A model generated the notes under the pieces. That model made no database searches and was not told where the DNA came from. It saw nothing but the letters and a program-made list of their open reading frames with translations. The position numbers and the translations under genes are program-made. A DNA stretch of 64,000 nucleotides from Allopontixanthobacter sp034376665 (GTDB lineage Bacteria; Pseudomonadota; Alphaproteobacteria; Sphingomonadales; Sphingomonadaceae), in contig NZ_JAXMJI010000001.1 in the NCBI RefSeq assembly GCF_034376665.1, forward strand, positions 1-64,000. The letters are read 5' to 3'. Positions 1-8,973 of the stretch are shown here, piece by piece (within the stretch, counting starts at the first letter, position 1; every line of letters starts with the position of its first letter).

Positions 1-386
1 ATATCGTCGTCACCGCAGCGGGCGGTGCGCGGATGCAGGAAGGCATTCTCAGCCTGATGCAGATGCCCAAGGCGACGGTGATGACCCGCCGCCTGAAGGC
101 TGCCGGACTGCCCTATATCGTGGTGCTGACCGATCCCACCACCGGCGGCGTCACCGCCAGCTATGCCATGCTGGGCGATGTCCATATCGCCGAACCGGGC
201 GCGCTGATCGGCTTTGCCGGACAGCGGGTGATCCAGGATACGATCCGCGAAAGCCTGCCCGAAGGGTTCCAGCGGGCGGAATATCTGCACAAGCACGGCA
301 TGGTCGACATGGTGGTTCACCGGAACAAATTGCGCGAAACGCTGGCGACGGTGCTGGATTACCTGCAGCCCGCGAAAGCAGCGTAA
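1..386 (+). CDS. accD: Acetyl-CoA carboxylase carboxyltransferase subunit beta, 3' part
   Basis: This is the C-terminal part (about 127 residues, reading frame beginning at base 3) of the beta subunit of acetyl-CoA carboxyltransferase. With AccA it moves the carboxyl group from carboxybiotin to acetyl-CoA, giving malonyl-CoA for fatty acid synthesis in the cytoplasm. The visible segments GGARMQEG, DPTTGGVTASYAMLGD and FQRAEYLHKHGMVD are hallmarks of the carboxyltransferase crotonase-like fold in AccD. The N-terminal zinc-finger half lies outside the window. folC follows on the same strand 145 bases downstream, the accD-folC order usual in alphaproteobacteria. The gene is cut only by the window edge and shows no damage. 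Confidence 0.95.
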   Translation, partial: IVVTAAGGARMQEGILSLMQMPKATVMTRRLKAAGLPYIVVLTDPTTGGVTASYAMLGDVHIAEPGALIGFAGQRVIQDTIRESLPEGFQRAEYLHKHGMVDMVVHRNKLRETLATVLDYLQPAKAA

Positions 387-387
387 T

Positions 388-528
388 GATCCTCCCCGCA
401 GCGGGGAGGGGAACCGTCGAAGACGGTGGAGGGGCACCTTCGGCTTATGCGAATGTCAGCCTCTCGGATCATTCGCGCCTGCCCCTCCACCATCCTGCGG
501 TTGATCCCCTTCCCCCGGCGGGGGCGGA
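388..528. repeat. Pair of inverted GC-rich palindromic REP-like units
   Basis: The accD-folC gap is almost filled by two related units in opposite orientation. The left unit (388-433) reads CCTCCCCGCAGCGGGGAGG, then GGAACCGTC-GAA-GACGGT and GGAGGGGC. The right unit (480-528) is a more degenerate copy starting GCCCCTCCACCAT and ending CCCCCGGCGGGGG. The same family, with the order CCCCTCCACCAT, inner stem-loop, GGTTCCCCTCCCC, recurs at 49619 and 49919. The left palindrome could also act as a transcription terminator for accD. Confidence 0.65.
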
Positions 529-531
529 TTG

Positions 532-1824
532 ATGAGCGATTTCGGCACCTCCTCCGATCCCGCGGTCCAGCGCCAGCTTGACCGGCTGGCGGCACTTTCT
601 CTGCCGCAGGGCCGTTTCGGACTGGAGACTATCCGAACCCTGATGGATCGGCTCGGCAATCCCCACCGGCAATTGGCGCCGGTGTTCCATGTCGCCGGGA
701 CCAACGGCAAGGGTTCCACCTGCGCATTCCTGCGCGCGATGCTGGAGGCGCAGGGGCTGAGCGTCCACATGGCCACCAGTCCGCATCTGGTGCGCTACAA
801 CGAACGTATTCGCATTGCCGGTAAGCTGATCGAGGATGCGCAGCTGGCCGCATTGCTGGCCGAGGTGCTGGACCAGTCGGACGATCTCGCGCCGAGTTTT
901 TTCGAAGTGACCATCGCCGCCACCTTCCTCGCTTTCGCCCGTACGTCCGCAGACGCCTGCGTGGTGGAGGTCGGGCTCGGCGGGCGGTTCGACGCTACCA
1001 ATGTGCTGGAACCCGGGGTGCTCGCCGCCTGCGGGATTGCGGCTTTGGGGATCGACCACGAACGCTTCCTGCTTGCGCCCGAGGACGGCGTGCCGGAAGT
1101 CCCTCTCGCCCGCATCGCGTTTGAAAAGGCGGGCATTGCCAAGCCGGGTGTGCCGCTGGTGACTTTCAACTACACTACCGAAGCACGGGACGAGATCATC
1201 CGTGCGGCTGCACGAAATGGTGCGATATTGGCCATGCGCGGGCGCGAATGGGATTACAGCGCAATTGCGGGGCTGGAATATCGCGACCGGCACGGCGACC
1301 TTACTTTGCCGCAACCTACGCTGCCGGGCGCGCACCAGGCCCGCAACGCGGCGCTCGCGGTGGCTATGCTGCGGCATCAGGATCTTGTGCAAGTGTCACC
1401 CAAAGCGATGGCGAAGGGTATACGCGTCGCGACTTGGCCCGCACGGTTGCAGCGCCTGTTGCCTGGTCCGCTAACCGGCGGGCGCACGGTATGGCTGGAT
1501 GGCGGCCATAACCGCAGCGCCGGGGAAGCGCTCAAACGGCATTTCGCGGGGCAGCGGGTGCACCTGATTATCGGAATGCTGGCGAACAAGGACCCTGCGT
1601 CGATCATCGCACCGCTGGCAGACGAAACCGCCAGCCTGACTACGGTGCCGGTGCCGCGGCACGACTGCCACGGCCCTTTGGCTTTCGGTGAGCGCGCGGA
1701 GGCTGCCGACGATGTCCCAGCCGCTCTGGCTGCCCTGCCGGAGGATGGTCTGCCCGTACTGATTGCCGGCTCGCTGTACCTCGCGGGGGAAGTACTCAGG
1801 CTGAACCGGGAACTGCCGGACTGA
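532..1824 (+). CDS. folC: Bifunctional folylpolyglutamate synthase / dihydrofolate synthase
   Basis: FolC joins glutamate to dihydropteroate and then adds further glutamates to folates, using ATP in the cytoplasm. The Mur-ligase-type P-loop GTNGKGST lies near residue 57, followed by TSPHLVRYNERIRI and EVGLGGRFDATNVL (substrate and ATP domain) and LDGGHNRSAGEAL in the C-terminal domain. At about 430 residues it has normal length. The ATG at 532 is preceded directly by an in-frame TTG at 529; I chose the ATG, although the ribosome site is weak. Its TGA stop directly abuts the stop of the convergent permease, and the junction reads TGATCA. Confidence 0.95.
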   Translation: MSDFGTSSDPAVQRQLDRLAALSLPQGRFGLETIRTLMDRLGNPHRQLAPVFHVAGTNGKGSTCAFLRAMLEAQGLSVHMATSPHLVRYNERIRIAGKLIEDAQLAALLAEVLDQSDDLAPSFFEVTIAATFLAFARTSADACVVEVGLGGRFDATNVLEPGVLAACGIAALGIDHERFLLAPEDGVPEVPLARIAFEKAGIAKPGVPLVTFNYTTEARDEIIRAAARNGAILAMRGREWDYSAIAGLEYRDRHGDLTLPQPTLPGAHQARNAALAVAMLRHQDLVQVSPKAMAKGIRVATWPARLQRLLPGPLTGGRTVWLDGGHNRSAGEALKRHFAGQRVHLIIGMLANKDPASIIAPLADETASLTTVPVPRHDCHGPLAFGERAEAADDVPAALAALPEDGLPVLIAGSLYLAGEVLRLNRELPD

Positions 1825-3237
1825 TCAGCCGGGCGCGGCGCGGGGCGTGGCGTTCACCGCTTCCGGAGGGTCACCGCCTTCCCCATCCCCGGTCTGGCGG
1901 ACTGTTTCGACTACGAAGCCCTTGCGCCACAGCAGCCACAGCAGAATCATCCCCGGCGCGGCAATTGCGACGGTGAAGGTCCAGAACCCGACCCAGCCGA
2001 GATTCTCCGCCAGATAGCCCGACGGTGCCGCCAACCATGTCCGGCCGACCGCGGCGAAACTCGACAGCAACGCGAATTGCGTCGCGGTATAGGCAAGGTT
2101 CGACAGCCCCGAGAGATAGGTCACGAACACCGTCAGCCCGATCCCGCTGGTGAGGTTTTCGGTTCCCACCGCGATTGCCAGCATCAGCGGCGAATGACCG
2201 GCAATGGCGAGCAGAACGAACAGGAAGTTCGAAAACATCATCAGCAAGCCGGAGATGATCAGCGCCCGCCCCATGCCGAGCCAGGCAATGAACGGGCCGC
2301 CCAGCGCCGATCCCACAATCAGCGCGCCAAAGCCGACGAATTTGTTGATCGCAATGAATTCGGTGTCGCTGAAGCCGAGCTCGACAATCATCGGATTGAG
2401 CATCCCCTGCCCCATCGCATCGCCGACCTTGTAGATCAGAACGAACAGCAGGATCAGCGCGGCACCCCTGCGGCCGAGGAATTCGCGGAACGGGTTGATC
2501 ACCGTACCGCTCAGCCAGTCGAGGAAGCTCTGCCCGGCGGCCCGGGCAGCGGTCGGATCGAACCGCCCGGCCCCGGCCCACAGTGCGCCCAGGGCGGCCG
2601 GCAAGACAAGAAAGCTGGTGATGCCATAAGCCATTGCCCAGCCGATATCGTAGCCTTCGGTGGACGCGAGGTAGATTGTACCCGCCCCGGCCAGCAGGTT
2701 GCCGGTGCGATAGCCGAACTGGTTCATCGCCGTGCCGTGGGCCATCTCTGCATCCGAAAGGATCTCGATCCGGTAGGCGTCGATCACGATGTCCTGCGTT
2801 GCAGACAGAAACGCCACCACGATCGCCCACAGCGCAAAAACACCGATCGTGTCGTTGGTGGGACTGCTGGAGCCAAGCTGCCACAAGGCCGCGACCAGCG
2901 CCGCTTGCACCAGGAACAACCATGCCCGCCGTTGCCCGAGCCAGTCCGACAGCAAGGGGATACGCACCTTGTCCACCAGCGGAGCCCACAGGAATTTGAG
3001 CGTGTAAGGCGTGGTCAGACCAATCGCGAAACCGATCGTCGATTTGTCGATCCCCACCTTCGACAGCCAGAATGTCATCGTGCCGAGCAACAAGGTCAGC
3101 GGAAATCCCGATGAAATGCCGAGCAGGAACGCCACGAATGGCATCTTGCGCCGGTAAGGCGCGAAGGCGGGCACAATGAATGCGAGCCCTATTACTGCCC
3201 CGATCACTCCGAACAGGATCAACGTGTCAATTCCCAT
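1825..3237 (-). CDS. ampG: AmpG-family muropeptide MFS transporter
   Basis: A 470-residue major facilitator with about 12-14 hydrophobic segments spread over the whole length. The segment QDIVIDAYRIEIL near residue 150 and the N-terminal KFLWAPLVDKV motif are characteristic of AmpG permeases, which import anhydro-muropeptides across the inner membrane for cell-wall recycling and, in some species, signal beta-lactamase induction. No ampC, ampD or ampR neighbour is visible here, so a recycling role is the safer reading. It is transcribed convergently with folC and divergently from the Rieske oxygenase gene, about 100 bases away. The start ATG at 3237 fits the first membrane helix. Confidence 0.85.
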   Translation of the reverse strand: MGIDTLILFGVIGAVIGLAFIVPAFAPYRRKMPFVAFLLGISSGFPLTLLLGTMTFWLSKVGIDKSTIGFAIGLTTPYTLKFLWAPLVDKVRIPLLSDWLGQRRAWLFLVQAALVAALWQLGSSSPTNDTIGVFALWAIVVAFLSATQDIVIDAYRIEILSDAEMAHGTAMNQFGYRTGNLLAGAGTIYLASTEGYDIGWAMAYGITSFLVLPAALGALWAGAGRFDPTAARAAGQSFLDWLSGTVINPFREFLGRRGAALILLFVLIYKVGDAMGQGMLNPMIVELGFSDTEFIAINKFVGFGALIVGSALGGPFIAWLGMGRALIISGLLMMFSNFLFVLLAIAGHSPLMLAIAVGTENLTSGIGLTVFVTYLSGLSNLAYTATQFALLSSFAAVGRTWLAAPSGYLAENLGWVGFWTFTVAIAAPGMILLWLLWRKGFVVETVRQTGDGEGGDPPEAVNATPRAAPG

Positions 3238-3339
3238 CGCGGTGCCTGTCCTCTTGTCTCATCGCTGCCTCGCCGCGCTTGTCGTGGCTGGAAAACTGCT
3301 GCACTCTTAAGCGTTGAAAGACCAGATAGGAAAGTCGCA

Positions 3340-4500
3340 ATGAACGCGCCGACAACAGATATGCCCGCTTTGAGCCCGACCCCCGGCCAACTGGCACTGG
3401 CGAAGGCGATCCTGGACGAAGCGCCGCGCGAATCGCAGGGCGTTACCCATGTCCCGGCCAGCGTCTATACTGACCCCGACCATTGGGAACGCGAGAAGCG
3501 GGCGCTGTTCGGCCGCTTGCCGCAGGTTATCGCGCCCTCTGCCTTGCTGCCCGATCCCGGCATGGCCATTCCGCACGATTCGACCGGGCGGCCGCTGCTG
3601 CTGACCCGCGATGCGGAGGGGACGGTGCACGTCTTCCTGAATGTCTGCCGGCACCGCGGCACAAGGCTGGTGGAAGGCAGCGAGACGGTTTGCGCCAAGC
3701 GGCTGGTTTGCCCCTATCACGCCTGGACCTACAGACTCGACGGAAAGCTGCTTGCCCTGCCGCGCCCGGAAACCTTTCCCGGCTTCGACAAGGGCGCACA
3801 CGGCCTGGTCGAACTACCCAGCATCGAATCGGGCGGACTCATCTGGTTCGCGCCGGTCGAGGGCGCGGATTTTACCGATGCGGAGCGGCTGGGCGAGGAT
3901 TTCGACGCCTTCGGGACGGCGGATCACCATCTCTTCCGCCGCAAGACCCATGACGTCGCCGGAAACTGGAAGCTGATCATGGACGCTTTCCTCGAAAGCT
4001 ATCACGTTACCCGCCTCCACGCGCAGACCATCGGGCCGTTCTTCAAGGACGGTGTCACCTCGGGCGACATGGTCGGCCCCCACGCCCGCTCTGCCGTGGG
4101 CCGGGTAGAAGATATGGCGAATGTCGATCTCAATGACATGGCCGCGCTGCGCCGGGCGGTGACCTTCGCCTACCAGTTGCTGCCCGCAACGATCATCATT
4201 CCCAGCCCCGATTATATCAATGTCATGGTCCTGATGCCGCAAGCGCATGACCGGACGCTGGTGGAAGATTTCATGCTGATCCCCGAAGCGCCGCAGACCG
4301 ATAAAGCGCGCGACCATTGGGAACGCAGCTGGAAACTGCTCGATGGCGGGGTGTTCGCGTCGGAGGATTTCCGCGCCGCCGAACTGGGGCAGCAGGGGCT
4401 GTCCAGCGGCGCGGTGGATCACGTCACTCTCGGCACGCTGGAGACCGGGATCCTGCGCTTTCACGAAACGGTGCAGCAGGCGATCCGCGCCGCGAACTGA
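3340..4500 (+). CDS. Rieske-type aromatic ring-hydroxylating oxygenase, alpha subunit-like
   Basis: A 386-residue oxygenase with a Rieske [2Fe-2S] domain and a mononuclear-iron catalytic domain. The Rieske ligands are C103/H105 in VCRHRG and C124/H127 in CPYHAW. The mononuclear iron site is seen in MDAFLESYHVTRLH, with H222 and H227 as the predicted histidine ligands. Enzymes of this family hydroxylate, demethylate or otherwise oxidise aromatic, quaternary-amine or related substrates and need a separate reductase, which is not encoded nearby. The substrate cannot be read from the sequence. No catabolic cluster surrounds it; rluB follows 62 bases downstream. Confidence 0.88.
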   Translation: MNAPTTDMPALSPTPGQLALAKAILDEAPRESQGVTHVPASVYTDPDHWEREKRALFGRLPQVIAPSALLPDPGMAIPHDSTGRPLLLTRDAEGTVHVFLNVCRHRGTRLVEGSETVCAKRLVCPYHAWTYRLDGKLLALPRPETFPGFDKGAHGLVELPSIESGGLIWFAPVEGADFTDAERLGEDFDAFGTADHHLFRRKTHDVAGNWKLIMDAFLESYHVTRLHAQTIGPFFKDGVTSGDMVGPHARSAVGRVEDMANVDLNDMAALRRAVTFAYQLLPATIIIPSPDYINVMVLMPQAHDRTLVEDFMLIPEAPQTDKARDHWERSWKLLDGGVFASEDFRAAELGQQGLSSGAVDHVTLGTLETGILRFHETVQQAIRAAN

Positions 4501-4562
4501 GCGTGACGGTTCGCCCAACAGATCACTTTGCGCGATGCGCGGGAAACGTCTAGAGGCCGCGC

Positions 4563-5420
4563 ATGGCCCAACCCCACAGACCCCGCACCGGCAGACCGGA
4601 AAAGTCCTCCGCGTCCGGTGCATCCGCCCACGCCCCCGCCGCCGGCCCTTCGACCGGCAGGTCCGCCGACCGCCCGGAAGGCGACCGGATCGCCAAATTG
4701 CTGGCCCGCGCCGGCATCGCCAGCCGGCGCGAGATCGAGCGCATGATCGAGGACGGCCGGATTGCGCTTGACGGCAAGGTGCTGGATACACCCGCCACGT
4801 TCCTGACCACGCTCACCGGCATCACCGTCGACGGCAAGCCTGTCGGCAGGATCGAACCCGCACGCCTGTTCATGTTCAACAAGCCGACCGGACTGCTCAC
4901 GGCGGAGCGCGATATGGCCGGCCGGCCGACGATCTACGCTGCGCTTACCAACGCCTTGCCCAAGGACGCTCCGCGCCTGATGCCGGTGGGCAGGCTCGAC
5001 ATGAACACCGAAGGATTGCTGCTGCTGACCAACGACGGCGAATTGAAGCGGGCAATGGAGCTGCCTTCGTCCGGCATTCCGCGCACCTACCGCGCGCGCG
5101 CTTTTGGCGATATCAGCCAGGCACAGCTCGAAGAACTGATGATGGGCGTGACCATCGACGGAATGCATTACGGGCGGATCGACGCCAATCTGGAACGGCG
5201 CACCGGTCGCAACCAGTGGATCGAAATGACCATCAGCGAAGGCAAGAACCGCGAAGTGCGTAATGTGCTCGAACATCTCGGGCTGGAAGTTTCGCGGCTG
5301 ATGCGGACCACCTATGGTCCCTTCGAAATGGGCAATCTGCCGCGCGGTACCGCCGTTGAAATTCCTCAGGCCCAGGTGGAGAAATTCCGCAAGGATCTGC
5401 TTCGGGACATCAAGAAATGA
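4563..5420 (+). CDS. rluB: Pseudouridine synthase, RluB/RsuA family
   Basis: A 285-residue rRNA pseudouridine synthase. After a basic, proline-rich N-terminus of about 40 residues comes an S4 RNA-binding domain (RIAKLLARAGIASRREIERM) and then the catalytic domain, with the signature GRLDMNTEGLLLLTNDGE containing the catalytic aspartate. RluB makes pseudouridine 2605 in helix 93 of 23S rRNA; the RsuA and RluE/F subfamilies look similar, so the exact rRNA site is inferred. Its TGA stop overlaps the ATG of rsmD by four bases (ATGA), so the two rRNA-modification genes form an operon. Confidence 0.88.
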   Translation: MAQPHRPRTGRPEKSSASGASAHAPAAGPSTGRSADRPEGDRIAKLLARAGIASRREIERMIEDGRIALDGKVLDTPATFLTTLTGITVDGKPVGRIEPARLFMFNKPTGLLTAERDMAGRPTIYAALTNALPKDAPRLMPVGRLDMNTEGLLLLTNDGELKRAMELPSSGIPRTYRARAFGDISQAQLEELMMGVTIDGMHYGRIDANLERRTGRNQWIEMTISEGKNREVRNVLEHLGLEVSRLMRTTYGPFEMGNLPRGTAVEIPQAQVEKFRKDLLRDIKK

Positions 5421-5974
5421 GGATTGTCGCCGGCGAGTGGCGCGGGCGTAAATTGGTGGCACCCAAGGGCGAAGGAACCCGACCGACCGCCGACCGAACC
5501 CGCGAAACACTGTTCAATATGCTCGCCAGCCGGCTTGGCAGTTTCAACGATCTGCGAATTGCGGATTTGTTCGCCGGGTCGGGTGCGCTGGGAATAGAAG
5601 CGCTGTCGCGCGGCGCGGCGCATTGCCTGTTCGTGGAACAGGACGATGCGGCATTGAAGACGATCCGGGACAACATTGCTGCCCTGGGCGCCCGTTCCCG
5701 TACGGACATACGGGCGGGATCGGTCATGGCGCTGGGCCCTGCAAGAGAGAGCTACGACCTGATTCTGCTCGACCCGCCCTATTATTCCGATGCTGCCACG
5801 GTGGCACTGGAACGGCTCAAGCGGCTCGGCTGGATTGCGGAGGGTACGTGGATTGCGGCGGAAACCGCTTTCAATGAGGACGTCATCGTGGACGGCTTGA
5901 CGATAGCCGCGGAACGTAAAGTCGGACGCGCCAAGCTGACATTGCTGCACAGCGGCGCGCCCGACGAGTTGTAA
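5417..5974 (+). CDS. rsmD: 16S rRNA (guanine(966)-N2)-methyltransferase
   Basis: RsmD transfers a methyl group from S-adenosylmethionine to N2 of G966 in 16S rRNA during 30S maturation. The 185-residue protein shows the family start MRIVAGEWRGRKL, the TRPTADRTRETLFN loop, the SAM-binding LFAGSGALGIEALSRGA motif and the catalytic DPPYY motif at residues 119-123. Length is normal. Translation is probably coupled to rluB through the ATGA overlap. The next gene downstream points the other way. Confidence 0.95.
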   Translation: MRIVAGEWRGRKLVAPKGEGTRPTADRTRETLFNMLASRLGSFNDLRIADLFAGSGALGIEALSRGAAHCLFVEQDDAALKTIRDNIAALGARSRTDIRAGSVMALGPARESYDLILLDPPYYSDAATVALERLKRLGWIAEGTWIAAETAFNEDVIVDGLTIAAERKVGRAKLTLLHSGAPDEL

Positions 5975-5998
5975 GTCCGACTTTATTGCGACCCGGAC

Positions 5999-6430
5999 TT
6001 ACATCATTGGCGGATCTTCTGTTGGATCGCCTTGTGTGGGATCGTGTTCGGTAGGTGGCGGCGCTGTCTCGGCCTGCTGGGCTACCTGGCTCTCGACCCG
6101 GGCCCACGCCGTATCCCGGTCGGGATCCGCCATGGCCGCGATGGTCGCCCGGTCGGCTTCCGACAGGCGCCAGTAGATCGTCTGTCGCTGCGGTGGCAGC
6201 GTCCAGAAATAAGCCTGATGGTCTTCGGCCCAGCCATCATAGGTGGTCTTTTCCTGCGCTGACCAGCTATCATATTGTGCCTTGTGTGCCGGGCTCAGTT
6301 CCGTCTTCGGCGCCGCCGGTTCTGTTTGCGGCGTGGCTTGGTTGCTGGGTGGCTGGCCTTCCTGCGCGGCGACCGGGATTGCCAGCGCCGCCGAACCGGC
6401 CGCGAATACTAAAATTATAGACTTACGCAT
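5999..6430 (-). CDS. Hypothetical secreted protein
   Basis: A 143-residue protein whose family I do not recognise. It begins with a clear signal peptide (MRKSIILVFAAGSAALAIPVAAQ) that ends in an AxA-type cleavage site, followed by a low-complexity P/T/Q linker. The core of about 60 residues is rich in W and Y (YDSWSAQEKTTYDGW, YFWTLPPQRQTIYWRLS) and the tail is acidic and proline-rich. I chose the ATG at 6430 because AAGGAG lies eight bases upstream; a longer frame to 6652 has no good ribosome site and would hide the signal peptide. It is probably periplasmic. Confidence 0.75.
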   Translation of the reverse strand: MRKSIILVFAAGSAALAIPVAAQEGQPPSNQATPQTEPAAPKTELSPAHKAQYDSWSAQEKTTYDGWAEDHQAYFWTLPPQRQTIYWRLSEADRATIAAMADPDRDTAWARVESQVAQQAETAPPPTEHDPTQGDPTEDPPMM

Positions 6431-6631
6431 GGTGAACTCCTTGAGCGTTACCTTACGTGACGAACTCTGTGACCGGCGTGGGCGCATCGACTTCGCGGGG
6501 CAATATGAGGGGATCGCCGCCTGTCGCGAATCCGGGCCGCTCCGGCGAGTTCGGTGTAAATCATCGGACAGACCGAAATGCGATCCAACTCTCCGCCCGC
6601 AACCCCTATTCGCCTTGCAACAGACTTCCTC

Positions 6632-6646
6632 GTTCTCTACCTGTTC
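6632..6646 (+). promoter_or_regulatory. LexA (SOS) box of uvrD
   Basis: GTTC-TCTACCT-GTTC matches the alphaproteobacterial LexA operator GTTC-N7-GTTC exactly and sits eight bases before the uvrD start codon. Matching boxes precede recA and uvrA in this window. Confidence 0.8.
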
Positions 6647-6654
6647 ACTCACCC

Positions 6655-8973
6655 ATGAGCGATAAACCTGCCCCTTCTACAACCGCGCCAAGCGGCGCGC
6701 CGAGCGCTGGATTGCCCCGCTACGCGGCCAATCTCAACCCGCCGCAGCGTGAAGCAGTGCTGACCACGGAAGGGCCGGTGCTGATGCTGGCGGGCGCGGG
6801 AACCGGCAAGACGGCTGCCCTGACAGCCCGCCTCGCCCACCTTGTCGCAATGCGGAAGGCATGGCCGAGCGAGATCCTCTGCGTCACCTTTACCAACAAG
6901 GCCGCGCGCGAAATGCGCGAACGCGTCGGGCGGCATATCGGCGATGCTGTGGAAGGGATGCCGTGGCTGGGCACATTCCATTCGATCGGCGCAAAGATGC
7001 TGCGCCGCCACGCCGAACTGGTCGGCCTGCAAAGCAATTTCACGATCGTCGATACCGACGACCAGCTGCGCCTGCTCAAGCAGCTGATCCGCGATCAGGA
7101 CCTTGATGAAAAGCGCTGGCCGCCCCGCCAGCTTGCCGGACTGATCGACCGGTGGAAGAACCGCGGCCTCAACCCCGGTGATCTGGATGCCGTGGAAAAC
7201 GAAGCCTACGCCAATGGCCGGGGGCAGGAATTCTACACCCTGTACCAGGACCGGCTGAAGGCGCTGAATGCCTGCGATTTCGGCGATCTGCTGCTGCATA
7301 TGCTCAACATCCTGCGGCGTGAGCCGGAAGTGCTGAAAATGTACCAGCAGCGCTTCAAATACATCCTGGTGGACGAATATCAGGACACCAACCAGGTGCA
7401 GTATCTGTGGCTCCGCCTGCTTGCGCAGGAGCGAAAGAATATCTGCGTGGTCGGCGATGATGACCAGTCGATCTATAGCTGGCGCGGCGCGGAAGTGGCT
7501 AATATCCTGCGCTTCGAAAAGGATTTTCCCGGCACCAAGGTGGTCAAGCTGGAACAGAATTACCGCTCGACCCCGCATATACTGGCGGCTGCGTCGGGTT
7601 TGATCGGTGCCAATAGCGAGCGCATCGGCAAGACGCTTTGGACCGAATCCGATGGCGGCGACCGGGTGCGGGTGATCGGCGTATGGGATGCTCCCGAAGA
7701 AGCGCGGCGAGTGGGCGAGGAAGTGGAGCGGCTGGAACGCGAAGGTGCTTCGCTCGACCAGGTGGCAATTCTGGTACGGGCGCAATACCAGACCCGCGAG
7801 TTCGAGGACCGGTTCATCCAGATCGGGCTGAATTACCGGATCATCGGCGGGTTCCGCTTCTACGAACGGTCCGAGATACGCGACGCACTGGCCTATCTGC
7901 GGGTGATCGCCCAGCCGCGTGACGATCTGGCGTTCGAACGGATCTACAATCAGCCCAAGCGGGGTCTCGGCGCGAAAACACTGGAAAAAATGTTCCAGCA
8001 CGCCCGCGCTACCAACATGCCGCTGGCCGCTGCTTCCCTCCATCTGGCCGACAGTGACGAATTGCCGAAGCGGGCAGCAGGCACCATTGCCGCCTTGATG
8101 CGCGATTTCCTGCGCTGGAAAGAACTGGCGGACCAGATATCGCCTGCCGAATTGCTGCGCACAGTGCTGGATGAATGTGGCTACACGTCCATGCTGCAGG
8201 CCGAGAAATCGGCGGAAAGCGCGGGACGCCTCGAAAACCTGTCCGAACTTGCCCGCGCGATGGAGGATTACGAAACGCTCGGTGATTTCCTCGAACATGT
8301 CAGCCTGGTGATGGACAACGACCGCGCCGAAGGCGAGGAAAAGCTGACCATCATGACCATGCACGGCGCGAAGGGGCTGGAATTCGACACCGTCTTCCTG
8401 CCCGGCTGGGAAGAAGGGGTATTCCCGTCGCAGCGCTCGCTGGACGAAGGCGGCCTCGCCAGCCTCGAGGAGGAACGGCGGCTGGCCTATGTCGCCATCA
8501 CCAGGGCGCGTAAACGCTGCACGATACTGTATGCTGCGAACCGGCGGATTTACGGCCAATGGACCAGCTCGATCCCGTCACGCTTTGTCGCAGAGTTGCC
8601 GGACGATCACGTCACCCGCGAAACCACGATGACCGGCGGCGCTTCCCTGTGGCAGGCCAATTGGAGCGAAAGCGACGATCCCTTCGCCCATGTCAGCACC
8701 AGCCGACCCGAACGATCAAGCCAGCGCGGACCCGGCTGGCAGCGGGCGCTGACCAGCGGTTATGAGACCAAACAATTGCGGCTGAAGGAATCGACCCGCA
8801 GTGCCGCGAGCTTCGCTGCCCGGCCCCGCAGCGACATTGCCGTCGGTGCGCGGGTGTTCCACGACAAGTTCGGTTACGGCGAGGTGACGGGGCAGGAAGG
8901 CAACAAGCTGGAAATTGCGTTCGACACCAGCGGGCCCAAGCGGGTCATCGATAGTTTTGTAACCGTAGTTTAG
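6655..8973 (+). CDS. uvrD: ATP-dependent DNA helicase UvrD/PcrA
   Basis: A superfamily 1A 3'-5' DNA helicase of 772 residues acting in nucleotide excision and mismatch repair and in clearing proteins from DNA. Visible motifs are Walker A GAGTGKT (K52), the Walker B region VDEYQDTN, GDDDQSIYSWRGA, QNYRSTPHI, TMHGAKGLEFDTVFLPGWEEG and YVAITRARKRC. The C-terminal segment VGARVFHDKFGYGEV is the tudor-like RNA polymerase-binding module of UvrD/PcrA. The frame is open for 66 more codons upstream, but I chose the ATG at 6655 because the N-terminus then matches the family and the SOS box lies immediately before it. The TAG stop overlaps the stop of the convergent RNA helicase gene. Confidence 0.95.
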   Translation: MSDKPAPSTTAPSGAPSAGLPRYAANLNPPQREAVLTTEGPVLMLAGAGTGKTAALTARLAHLVAMRKAWPSEILCVTFTNKAAREMRERVGRHIGDAVEGMPWLGTFHSIGAKMLRRHAELVGLQSNFTIVDTDDQLRLLKQLIRDQDLDEKRWPPRQLAGLIDRWKNRGLNPGDLDAVENEAYANGRGQEFYTLYQDRLKALNACDFGDLLLHMLNILRREPEVLKMYQQRFKYILVDEYQDTNQVQYLWLRLLAQERKNICVVGDDDQSIYSWRGAEVANILRFEKDFPGTKVVKLEQNYRSTPHILAAASGLIGANSERIGKTLWTESDGGDRVRVIGVWDAPEEARRVGEEVERLEREGASLDQVAILVRAQYQTREFEDRFIQIGLNYRIIGGFRFYERSEIRDALAYLRVIAQPRDDLAFERIYNQPKRGLGAKTLEKMFQHARATNMPLAAASLHLADSDELPKRAAGTIAALMRDFLRWKELADQISPAELLRTVLDECGYTSMLQAEKSAESAGRLENLSELARAMEDYETLGDFLEHVSLVMDNDRAEGEEKLTIMTMHGAKGLEFDTVFLPGWEEGVFPSQRSLDEGGLASLEEERRLAYVAITRARKRCTILYAANRRIYGQWTSSIPSRFVAELPDDHVTRETTMTGGASLWQANWSESDDPFAHVSTSRPERSSQRGPGWQRALTSGYETKQLRLKESTRSAASFAARPRSDIAVGARVFHDKFGYGEVTGQEGNKLEIAFDTSGPKRVIDSFVTVV